Part shown: one piece after another, positions 24,501 through 36,500 of the stretch | Layout of the letters: every line of letters starts with the position of its first letter | Numbering within the stretch: the stretch's first letter is position 1 | Source of the DNA: Cepaea nemoralis | Lineage: Eukaryota > Mollusca > Gastropoda > Stylommatophora > Helicidae | NCBI GenBank assembly: GCA_014155875.1 | Contig: JACEFZ010016145.1 | Coordinates: 109,234 to 173,233 of the forward strand | Reading direction: 5' to 3' | DNA: 64,000 nt | Program-made: the position numbers and the translations under genes | Notes under the pieces: model-generated | The model's database searches: none | Told to the model about the DNA's origin: nothing | Seen by the model: only the letters and a program-made list of their open reading frames with translations

Positions 24501-27500
24501 GTAAGTACTAGAAGTAGTAGTGGCAAGTACTAGAAGTAGTAGTGGCAAGTACTGGAGGTAGTAGTGGCAAGTACTAGAAGTAGTAGTGGCAAGTACTAGA
24601 AGTAGTAGTGGCAAGTACTAGAAGTAGTAGTGGTAAGTACTGGAGGTAGTAGTGGCAAGTACTAGAAGTAGTAGTGGTAAGTACTGGAGGTAGTAGTGGC
24701 AAGTACTAGAAGTAGTAGTGGCAAGTACTGGAAGTAGTAGTGGCAAGTACTAGAAGTAGTAGTGGCAAGTACTAGAAGTAGTAGTGGCAAGTACTAGAAG
24801 TAGTAGTGGCAAGTACTAGAAGTAGTAGTGGCAAGTACTGGAGGTAGTAGTGGCAAGTACTAGAAGTAGTAGTGGTAAGTACTGGAGGTAGTAGTGGCAA
24901 GTACTAGAAGTAGTAGTGGCAAGTACTGGAGGTAGTAGTGGCAAGTACTAGAAGTAGTAGTGGCAAGTACTAGAAGTAGTAGTGGCAAGTACTAGAAGTA
25001 GTAGTGGCAAGTACTAGAAGTAGTAGTGGAAAGTACTAGAAGTAGTAGTGGTAAGTACTGGAGGTAGTAGTGGCAAGTACTGGAAGTAGTAGTGGCAAGT
25101 ACTAGAAGTAGTAGTGGTAAGTACTGGAGGTAGTAGTGGCAAGTACTAGAAGTAGTAGTGGCAAGTACTGGAGGTAGTAGTGGCAAGTACTAGAAGTAGT
25201 AGTGGCAAGTACTAGAAGTAGTAGTGGCAAGTACTAGAAGTAGTAGTGGCAAGTACTGGAGGTAGTAGTGGCAAGTACTGGAGGTAGTAGTGGCAAGTAC
25301 TGGAGGTAGTAGTGGCAAGTACTGGAGGTAGTAGTGGCAAGTACTAGAGGTAGTAATATAGTAATACAGGTAGTATATAGTAATACAGAATGAAGCAATG
25401 CGCATTATTCTTGGATGTACAAGAGATACAGCATGCAGGGCGATGCGCTACCTTCTTGATTTTCCAACCATTGAAGAGAGAATACAAGTTTGCAGGGCAC
25501 GCGCCTACCTCAGAATTAACGCAAACACACAACACCCACTGCATAGTGAAATTAGGACGGTGAAGGGCAGCAGGTTAAAAAGAGGACGGTCGTGGATGGG
25601 TCAAGCCGAAGACATTCTTCAACAGGTGTGTTCACTTGAGGACTTAGAACCTGGCGAGGAGTGGGTGCAAGTGCCAACAGACTTCTGCACATCCTTTTCA
25701 GTTTGCATCCAACTAGATAGAAAATGCAGACAAGAAAATCCGGCTGCTGTTGAGGCTGAAGTACAAGCGTTGATTTTCGAGAATTCGCTAGACGGTGACG
25801 CGGTCATCTACACAGATGGGTCGGTCGTCCGACATGTGAGAAGCTCATGGGCCTTTACAGCTCGGGCCGGAGGGAGAATTGTGAAGGAGGACTCTGGTGC
25901 TTTCACTGAAACCACAAGTAGCCTGACCATGGAAGTCATGGCAGTAAGTAAAGCAATAACATGGCTCGAGACACAGACATTCACTAGGGCTTGTTTCCTT
26001 AGCGACTCAATGAACATGATCAAGAGGATAGAGGAGGGGTCGATCCGAAGAGAGTGGTTGCTGCCTCTGAAGCGGTCTAGGCTGGCAAAGATTAGTTTCA
26101 TCTTCGTGCCAGGTCATGCGGGAGTACAAGGAAATGAGCGGGCTGACAAGCTCGCAGGTGAGGCTACTGTGGAGGGCGGACGCGCCATGGACCAGGCTGA
26201 CATTCTGAATGCTCTACGAGAAGTGAGACTTTTGCGAGAACCAAGTGATGACTGGGAATCTACAACAATGGCCAGACTGCGGGAGCAGCAAATTAAAAGA
26301 GGGGTGGCCAAACAAGAACACTACGCAGGAAGCCAAAGAAGATTGATAAACCAACACAGAACTGGCGTCGTTAGCCGCTACACGCTGCGGGATTTGCTGA
26401 GGAGGGGATCCGAGCACTTATGGACTGAATGGTTCGATGTGCAACGAGGATGATCTGTCGACTAACTAACTAACTAACTAGAGGTAGTAGTGGCAAGTAC
26501 TGGAGGTAGTAGTGGCAAGTACTAGAAGTAGTAGTGGCAAGTACTAGAAGTAGTAGTGGCAAGTACTAGAAGTAGTAGTGGCAAGTACTAGAAGTAGTAG
26601 TGGCAAGTACTAGAAGTAGTAGTGGCAAGTACTAGAAGTAGTAGCGCATGTATGGGCCATACTGCTGGTGTCAAAGTGCAACAACAAAAAAAATCAATCA
26701 TTATTACAGATGTAAAAATTAGAATAAAATAAATGCAACAATAATAGGACAAGTCTCCCCGGGAAGGTTAACCCGGTCAACAAATGCCCGCAGAAGTCGG
26801 ATGTGTCGGCCTAACGGCGCAAGAACGCAGCTATGCTGTAAACAGGCACAACGCAATCACATCCGGAAAAAAACTCCGGATGAACGCAGAAGAAGAAGAA
26901 GAAGTCTAATCAGTAATAATAAAACTAGACAATCAAAAACTACAAACCTCTCCTGATTCTGTCTCATCTCTGGGTCCTGACCGTCTCTGACTGTAGGAAG
27001 ACACACTCTTGATGTTTTTGGTCATCACGCAGATAGCTGCCTCCTGTTGGTTGAAAGTTATTGAATTACATGGGCTGAATTGAACACCTTCCCCTAATAA
27101 ATTAACATAATTATTTATTTTTATTTGCAACTAGTGTGAATCAGTGGCTAATATTTCCTTATATTTAAACAAAAAAGGCACAAAAAGTCTGTTGTCTTTG
27201 AATTTACAATGGAAAACTACTGTTTTGATTTTCTAATATAATGTGACATCACAATAAAAAAAAATTATAGCAATCGTTTAGTACGACTATTCCTTCAAAT
27301 GATAATGATTACCTGGATTCTTACCGGTACCTAAAGTGTGGCACTAAAATGAAGAAAAATGCTTACACTTGGCCTACTAGTTAGTGGTGGCACATGCATA
27401 AAATGTACATACAGAAGAACAGTTATCAGTGTTTAGCAAATGGTAGTCACAAACAATATTCACAAAGTATATACTTAAAAATACACCAGGACGCATTATT

Positions 27501-30500
27501 GCTATACAAATTGTACAAGAAATGGAATGGAGTGTGCTATAAATAATGTCTATTACAAGAGTAAAACCAGTTAAACACATGGAGAGAAGAATCAGAGACA
27601 GAAATGATTAAATTAGGAACTATTTGGCAGGAAGTACAATAGTCAACAAAATAATGGAATAGGCATGAAATTGAGAAAGATCTATGCTGTTGGGGACTAA
27701 ATATATTTATGAAATCAAGAATCAACTAGACCACTCTCAGGACATTCCCACACATGCTTCATCCCCTTCTTCAGCAGCCAAGAGTTCTCTTACTGACAAT
27801 ACCATTGGCACTCTGAATGAACATACACCTGGTCTTCCAGACCTTTTAACCCACTAGTGAATCTGTCTCTCCAGACATGTGTCATTTGTCTGTTTGTTTT
27901 GCTACACTGTCCACTCCACAGAGAGCCTTCACAACATTAGCCTGATCATAATCTAGCTCATCGCCCAAAGAAGGAGTCAGTCTATCAGCTCGTTCATTTC
28001 CCCGCACACCTGCATGCCCTGGGCAGAAAACCCTTGTTAAATACCTTCGTCTTTGTGAGCAATGTAAGTCACTCTAGACAGAACACACCAGTTTCTATTT
28101 TACATAGCATTGTTTGCTGGTCTGTCATAAAACAACACACGTTCTGTACTGCTTTCCAGCCACTTGAACGCCGCCATTACAGCCTCCGCCATCATGCTGG
28201 AAGTCTTATATACCAGACTCCTTTATACACAGCGTCCCTTAACCTTTGCAAGAAGCCCCACTCACTCCCTTTCCCTCAGACCACACATCTATTTGCATAG
28301 ACATGAGTTGTTTCTCATCAGCTGTTGCATTGATAAACCCCATCCCTGGTCCATGCCCAACATGCTTGGTCCATCGAGACTATGACTCTGTGCAAGACTT
28401 CCTTACCGTTGGTGACATCACAGCCCATTCCTTTTCCAACACTATCTAACCAATTTTACAGAGATGTCTAATTGTCTCTTCAGCCTGTGCCACCCATGAA
28501 CTCTCTCTATTGGGGGGTAAATGAAATGTTTGTGGTAGAAGATGAATTATGCAGCAAAAGCATGTGGCGGTGGATGACCTTTACGTGACAAACTCAATGA
28601 CACTAATGATAATTCTATTGAATTCTAAATAAAGATAACATTCACGCACATTTACCAGTCTTCAGGTTAAAGGGACAAACATCTAGAGGGAAATATCTCA
28701 TAGAAATAATGATGCAGGCAAAATAAATCACAGAAATCATCAGAGAGAAATGTCTGGCTTGGGTGAAGGATGTTTATACCTTTTCTTCTTGGTCCAGGAG
28801 CTCTGTTGTCATGTCCGCACTCACAAACCACTTTTTACCTCTCAACACCAGGTCATGGGGAGGACTGTGAGTCTGTTCAGAATCAGAGCTCCATAGCTGG
28901 TAACAGAAAAATTAAATAAAATAGTATTAGCATACAGTTTTGACATTTGCTACATTTACAATGAACGACTGACACTGACTCTCTCTCTCTCTGTATGAAA
29001 GAAAGAAAAGGAGAAGAGAGAGAGTGCATGTGTATATGCTTGTAACCAAAATCTTAACTGTCACAAAATATTTGCAATTCTAAACTGCCTTATAATTGAT
29101 GCTGAAGAAAACAATCAATTTAAATAGGTTACTTCCATTTTGTCTAATGAATACAACCAACTCCTAACAAAACCTACCGTAACAGACTGTCCGGCTTTGA
29201 TAATGTTCTTTGCGAACTTGTGTCTAGTTTCATTCTCTCCAGCAACATGTTTGACTTGCCAATGGTTCAGGGGGATATCCTGCATTTTTAATTAGAAGAA
29301 ACAATGAAATGTGATGAGAATAAGAGTACCTCATGTTTTAACAGCTAAAAAAAGGTTTATGAATACTGCAACAGACGGTTATCAGCACCAGTGGAAAATG
29401 CCTCATCGAATTAAATAGTAATACAAGTAAAATATTTGTTAAACTGCTGTAAATATACCTTGATATCAGCATTTTCCTGCTTGCTTATAAAATCTCCAAT
29501 GAAGTTTGGTGACATTATTGTCAGCCCAGCATGTTTTGCTATTCTTTCTCTATTCAAAACCCCATCACCTATGTCCTAAAGGAATAATATAACGATTTGC
29601 TGGCAGTCAAGGTCTTCCAATCCTCAATATCTTCAGTAACACAGAACCTTGTTACATCCTTTATCCACTAGAGTATAAGTCCTTCAACAACTCACTGTAA
29701 GCTTTCCTATCCTTAGCTATCCCATGCAGATCAATCAATACCCTCCCCATATTAATTATTTTTATCTTTTCTTCTCTTATCCATGTTTTAGGTCATCCTC
29801 TATCGCATTTGCCCTGTGGGTTAGAAAGAAATTCTAGTTATACTATTCTCAGAAATTAACACAGATCCACCAGCCAGGAAAGCTCACAACTAAAATGGTT
29901 TAAAGAGCTGGAGCTGTCACAGACCTCATTTTCCAAGAAGTTACAGAAGGATGCAGAACGCAGGCAAGAACGGTTATAATCAGATAAGGGATAAAATCCA
30001 TACCTTATCAGTAGTGTTGGATCAGTTTAATGTATTTCCCATCTGTGTCGACGTCTGATATCTCAATACCACAAGATGATGTGGCAGAGCGGCTGAAACC
30101 TGAAGAAGAACTGCGCTGGCTGTACTCCTCCACTGCCTGGCCAATATCCACACGTCGCCTCTTCTTACCGCTACTTGTGTAGTAGTAGTAGTTGATCTTT
30201 CAGATCCAGATATGTTTCAGTCTGGAATGCAATCAATGTCAAGATATTGTGATGTCTTTGTTTTTAAACTAGCATGTATTACATTATCCATCTATTGTCA
30301 ATCAATCAATCATGTGCCATGCCGAAAAGCGTGGGCGGTCATGACTCGCCATTTCACTCGATCACCAGAGTCGTGGATCAGCTCAGTGTTCCTGTCTCGT
30401 CCATGCCATGTGGCCAAGCCATCCAGATATTTTCCTCTCGGTCTTCCTCTTGGTCTGTTCCCCTCGATCTTGCCAGTTGTCACTAAGTTCTCCAATCCAT

Positions 30501-33500
30501 TTCTTCTCATAACATGTCCAAAAAATGTTGACTGTCTACGTCTAATTTCTCTAATCAATCTACAATTTTCATTGTCCAAGTTTCACATCCATACAAAAGA
30601 ACAGGCTCTATGTATCCCCTCAACACTCTTTCTTGTTTCAATTGACATCTTTTTATTGGTCAGAATGTTTTTCATCTTGCTAAAGGCTACTTTCGCCATG
30701 GCGATTCTTGTTCTAATCTCTTCAAGGCATCTCCCATCAGATGTTATGATTGTTCCGAGATAATTGTACCGATTCACTTTTTGAAGAATATCCCCATTTA
30801 CTTGTATATTACATTGTGGTACTTCGTTCTTCCTAGTGATGACCATAACCCGAGTCTTCTTACAATTTAATTCCAACCCCAGCTGCTCATTGTGGACAAC
30901 AACCGCGTCTACTAATTGTTGCAGATCCTGTGCATTGTCTGCAATCAATACTGTATCATCTGCATATTTAATGTTATTTATGTTTCGTCCTCCAATGCTG
31001 ATTCCATTTATGTCTTCTACATTTCTGAAAATATTTTCACTGTATAGGGAAAAAAGATCTAGAGACATTACACATCCCCGCCTAACACCTCTCTTAATAG
31101 GTTGATATTGTCCCACTTCATTATCAATCCTTATGGCAGCTTGTTGCCATCTATTGTATGCTTATCATAACCTCTCTCTCTCGTGTAAAACAATAACACA
31201 ATGTTCTAATTAAGTAAGTAAAGAACCCTTTTATACGCCGTAGGCTCATTTTACATTTCGTGACAGATCCACATTCTATAGACCAATTGGCACTCCAGGA
31301 GTGATGTCAGTAGCATGCCAGCCTTCTTGACTCTCCATGGCATTTTCTAGTACCCATCATAGAGTGGTCTCACATGTTCTGAATTGCAGAATATTAATTT
31401 TGCCACTGGCTATATCTGTTGTACTGCTATTCCTAACTGAAATATTTTCTGGAGTTCTCGTGATTATTTTTTTAAAGAAGTACTTACCTAGTTTCTTCCG
31501 ATTGTAGAAGTTTGTTGTATGCTTCAATCTCTCTGTCCAGTTTAATCTTGATCTCCAGCAAGTTTGCATATTCCACCTCAAGATCTTCAAGCTGAACTCG
31601 GAGGGTAGTTATCTCCTCATCACGCTGCTGTAGCCTGCTGCGGAAATCGTCACGTTCACGAGCAAGCTGCTTTTCAAGGTCTCGAATGCGAGCCTCATAG
31701 CCACCATACTGCATATATATAAATATATCATCTGTTAAACATAAATTTCACTATGGCAGAATCAGGTATTTAGCACACTCCATTATTAATAATCCATTGA
31801 GTGCTTACACAGGTTAATTATCCTTTCAGCTACAATGAAGTTCAGATGAATCAGCACCCTGTTCAATGTTTTTTGTTGCTGAAAAACACAGCATTCTAAG
31901 CATACTGAAAGAACAAACTAAATAAAACTTACAAATCAGCTGCATGTCCGCATGGCTAAGAACGCGTGTTCTTAAACACCAGTTGTGCTGATGCAGAAGT
32001 TCAGCGGTTCAACCCCTACACCGGACAGCTGGACTAAAATGTTTGACCTGTCGTCCTTGACTTGGGTACATAAATTACAAGTACCTCTGAAGTCGGTGTG
32101 GGTTTGCCTGATAGGCGAGGGACACTGTTAATAGGGAAAGCTAATCCACACGCAAAATTCAATCTGGCACTACTGTAGATAGTGTTATGGACTACGCTTG
32201 AATTCAAAGCGAGTGAGCGCAAAATAAAAATCAACCCCATATTTTTGTTAATGGATCACTACCAAAGTTGGAATAGTAAAGTTTCTAGGTATGTTATGAA
32301 TTACTGCTTGCAAAAGCGTTATATCATGTATTTGTTATTTGCTTATTTGTGCAACACTTTAGATTTAAGAGTATTTATCCTTCCATTAATACTTTTATTC
32401 ACCAAATATGTAATTAACTGCATTATCTGCTAACCTTTGGTTGGATGCTAAAAGCTAAACCATAGGGTAAGCACCTAAAGAAAACCCCAATGTAGAATAT
32501 TTAAAGAGCTTTGGTGCAAGCTTACAAAACGGATAGCATTAGCCTGACTCCGATGATCCAACCTAAAACTTCCAAACCCAAAGTAAACAATACAAATATA
32601 AGTAAGAGCATTAGCTAACAAGTTGATACAGATAGTTACACTGGGCATAATGAAAGAGCAAAGCACCGAACTGAACTCATCACTTTATATTGTATATGTG
32701 AACTACAAAAATGGCCATAGATATCACTGATAAGGAATCCCTTTGGAAACATGAGACATTAAGGAATACCACAGAAAGTCACTAACTTTGTAGTGGCAAC
32801 ATATAGTGACATGAAGGGCAGGGTCCTCCAAGAGAGGCAACTAACACAGGCATTCGAGAAAAGAACAGGAGTTAGGCAAGGGATGTTTCTTGTTACCCTT
32901 AATACTCTTACTGATTCTAGACTGGATAATGAAGACAAGCACTGCCAGAAATGGAATCCAATGGACTTCCCTGACAAAACAGGCTCAATGATCTTAACTA
33001 TGCTAACAACACTGCTCTCCTGTCTCCCACGAAATCAGATGCAGGATAAATTAAGAATACTAGATGGAAGGTCACAACAACTAGGTCTAAAAATGCATAT
33101 AGGACAGACACAGATAATGAGAATACAATACATTAAGCAAATGATAACCTAATCTCACTTGGAGAAACCTCACTTCAAGAGGCAGAATCAGACACTTACG
33201 TAGCAATACAGACAAAGTAGGTGAACAAGGTAAAGATAGAATAAGAATACTGAAGGCTACAGGTCCTTTTTCTAGCACTAGGAAATTTGTAGGCATCAAA
33301 AGAAATTAAACTAAGCACAAAACTTAGAATATTCATTTTTAAAATATGACAAAAACAATTACAAATAAACTACAAATATTCACAAATTGTTTCCTGTGCA
33401 ATGCAAAGTAGAAGGGATAAAATGTAATGACAAAATCACCCATGTGGAGTTCGTGGACAGGAATTAGACAAACACCAAGGAACTAAGAGGTAAAGAAATG

Positions 33501-36500
33501 ATGTTGCCATTGGATCTAGCAACGGCAACCAGAGAAGGGAACTGAAACATTAAGGTCTTAACTCAGCACAACAGTGTGAAAGAGCAGATCTTTCTCTCAT
33601 CACATGTGCACTTTAAGCCATACACACAGGACACAAAGTAGTGCAACAAATATTTTGTGGAACTCTAGCTGTGTCTAAGCTGTGCAGATTGTAACAGAGA
33701 CTAAGTGGCTAACTGAAAGAAGCTAGCTTTTGCTTGGCCCAATCCTCAAGATGTCATGAGAAGGCAAGAGATCATAATGCATCACGCTTATGACATCTAC
33801 ACTTTTAACTAAATATCTCACCCACACTCTCTCACACACCAACCGCCACCACGAAAAACATTCTGCTGGAAATGAATTTTTAGGGCATTTAAAATGTTTA
33901 ACATGCTGAAGATGAAAACACCAACCTCTGATTTGAGTCTGTTCAGTTCTGACTGAAGATCATCAATGGCCTTCCTAGCTAGAGTCAGCTCTTCCCATGC
34001 AGTGCTGGAGGAAGAAGTACTTCTAGCTGCTTGTGCTCTTAGATCTTCAATCTATCAAAAAAGTAACATAAAAATAAACAATCATCATTTATTGATAAAA
34101 ACTACTACTCATTTGTTTTACATCCTGCAGAAAACAAGTTTCAGATCCCATTTGCTGAAAAATTAAATAAATATAGAAACACTAGTTATACACATCTTAT
34201 AAACATGAAATTCAATACAAAGTAAGATATCTGAGAAAACAAGAACTATAGCACAATTTATGGTCAGTCTCTAATAAGTCCAAGGTCATGCAAGTTAGTA
34301 GATGAGATGAATATGGAACCAAATGTTTTTTTACCAGATAGCCACATTGTGCATAATATTAGAACAAAGCATTGAAATGAATTTGCAGCTTTATAATGCA
34401 CTTGCAGGCAATGAAAAGACCTTCAATGGCACTAACTGGGAATTTCTTTGAAAACTAATGAGGCTACTGTGGGACCTAACAGACAATCATTTAATTAAGG
34501 CCATATATTTAATTAAAAGTTCCTCACAAGAGACAACAGATACATTTAAGAAAAAGGAGTTTGGCTGTGGTGCCTTGATTATTCTTACTGACTATAGACT
34601 GGCTTACAAAGTCAAAAATAACTACCACCATAACTGGAATTTAATGGAATCTTACAGAGCTGCTTGATCATCTGGACTTCACTGATGATGTTATCCTCTA
34701 GTCCCAAACACAAAATCAAGTGCAAGATAAAGTCAACACACTTGATGGGAGGTTACAACAACTACGCTTAAATATTCATAGGGGGAAGGCAATGACAATA
34801 AATCAAGCAAATGATAACATGATCTCCAATGGTGAAATCTCACTTCCACCTCAGGTTGAATCATACACACATTTAGGCAGCAATGTAGGTATATATTGGG
34901 GAGTCAATAGAGATATTTAAACAAGAACACAACAGGAAAGAGATTGGGGAGCAGATAGAGATATTTAAACCAAAAACAACAACAGGGGAAAAGAACTTTT
35001 TTAGTACTAGGAAATTTATGGAAATCAAAAGAAATGACATTTAGTACTAAACATAATATTACAACCTACAGGCATTTATTTCATGGAGTAAACTAGCGTG
35101 TTCTCTAATATGTACTGCTGTCCTGTTCTATGTCTGATATCTGTGTATGCTACTCCATGTGGTTGTGTTGTGTACTGGTTTATATGAGCTGCTCTACACT
35201 CGTAGAACATTTTGTTTGTGCCATTGAATTCAAATTATATTAATATATTCAGTTGTTTGTAATCCTGATCATCTCCCCAGCACATCATCCTTTAGTTATT
35301 AACTGAAAGCACAAACAGGTGTTTCATCTAGTTACAGAATAATTACAATAGACAATAATTACATAGACTGCATAACCAACTACTCATTAACTTGGAGTTC
35401 CACCCTCAACCATATTTATCTAATAATGTATGTCCCATGGGCTAGTTTTCTGGAGGCAACAACTTGCTTCTCACCTTGTTCTCATACAATGTTTCCAGCT
35501 CGACTTTCACAGACTGCAAGTCATAATCATGCTGGGCCCGGATCTCACGCAGGGCATCCTGCAGCCGTGCTTCATATTCATGCTCAATCCTGCCATCCAC
35601 CTCCTCAATATGAGTAGTAGTTCGGATGCGAGATTCTTCCAATTCCTGAAAACATGAACAACAAGAATTAAATACTGTAAACATTCTCAAGATGAATCGT
35701 CTTCAATATTTAAATTTGTTTTCTCATGCTACTTATATCTTTCCTTGACACCAGAGGCCCTGAACCAACTCACACAAAGCCCTTTGTAGGCTTGTTCATG
35801 ACTGGTTGGAGTTTGCAGCTAAGGTGCAGCTATGGGATCAGTTAGCCAGTACAATGCCAAGCCTCCTTTGTCATCTCTGGCGACATGCATGGTAGGCTGC
35901 AAGTTACCTTCTTCACTTACCTTATAAGCCTCAGTAACACACACAAAAGTTTTAAAAAGAATTTTTAACATCAATATTTGATGTGCAAATATAGGCTTAG
36001 TTTAGACCTTTGTCTTTATGTCTGACTCCATTCACTCAACACTGTTAAAACCATATTCTGTTGATTTCATAACAATGACAACTGATTCATTTCTATACAA
36101 ATGCATTCATTAGTTGTTTTTGTTCCTTCAGCGAGGTTTTTTTTTTTTTAATTCATTAGAGAAGAATAAAAATTTCTTCTGTTGATATTAATGCTATCTA
36201 TTATTTTGATTGTTTTCCAATGTCAAGGAGACCAAGATTAGAAACCTACTGCTTGCTGATGTTACAACGAGCATCCAGTCAACAAGAGCTTCAGAACTTG
36301 ATGTCATTTCTCCCAAGCAAGTGAGGCCTTTTCGCTGACAATAAACCTGAAGAAAACTGATGGCTTATATAATGGATACTTAGTAATGCTGGGGTTCACA
36401 CAGGGTTAAATATCAATTATCTGTGGGTGTAGAGACATTTTTGCCTATCTAAACCATACATGTCAAAAAATCCCAAAATCACAGAAAAGACCAAAAATAT

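Noticed and set aside
23432..25405. Several minus-strand open frames rich in Leu/Ser/Thr ([17 protein letters not shown])
   Set aside because: They are translations of the 22-bp tandem array; the period of 22 residues is a frame artefact.
23397..26645. CRISPR-like array
   Set aside because: Units are contiguous with no unique spacers, and the genome is eukaryotic.
26942..26947. Lamin ending by read-through after exon 10 (short C-terminus without CaaX)
   Set aside because: Possible as a minor isoform, but an in-phase exon with a CaaX box and a good acceptor exists at 18524-18556, so I did not take this as the main end.
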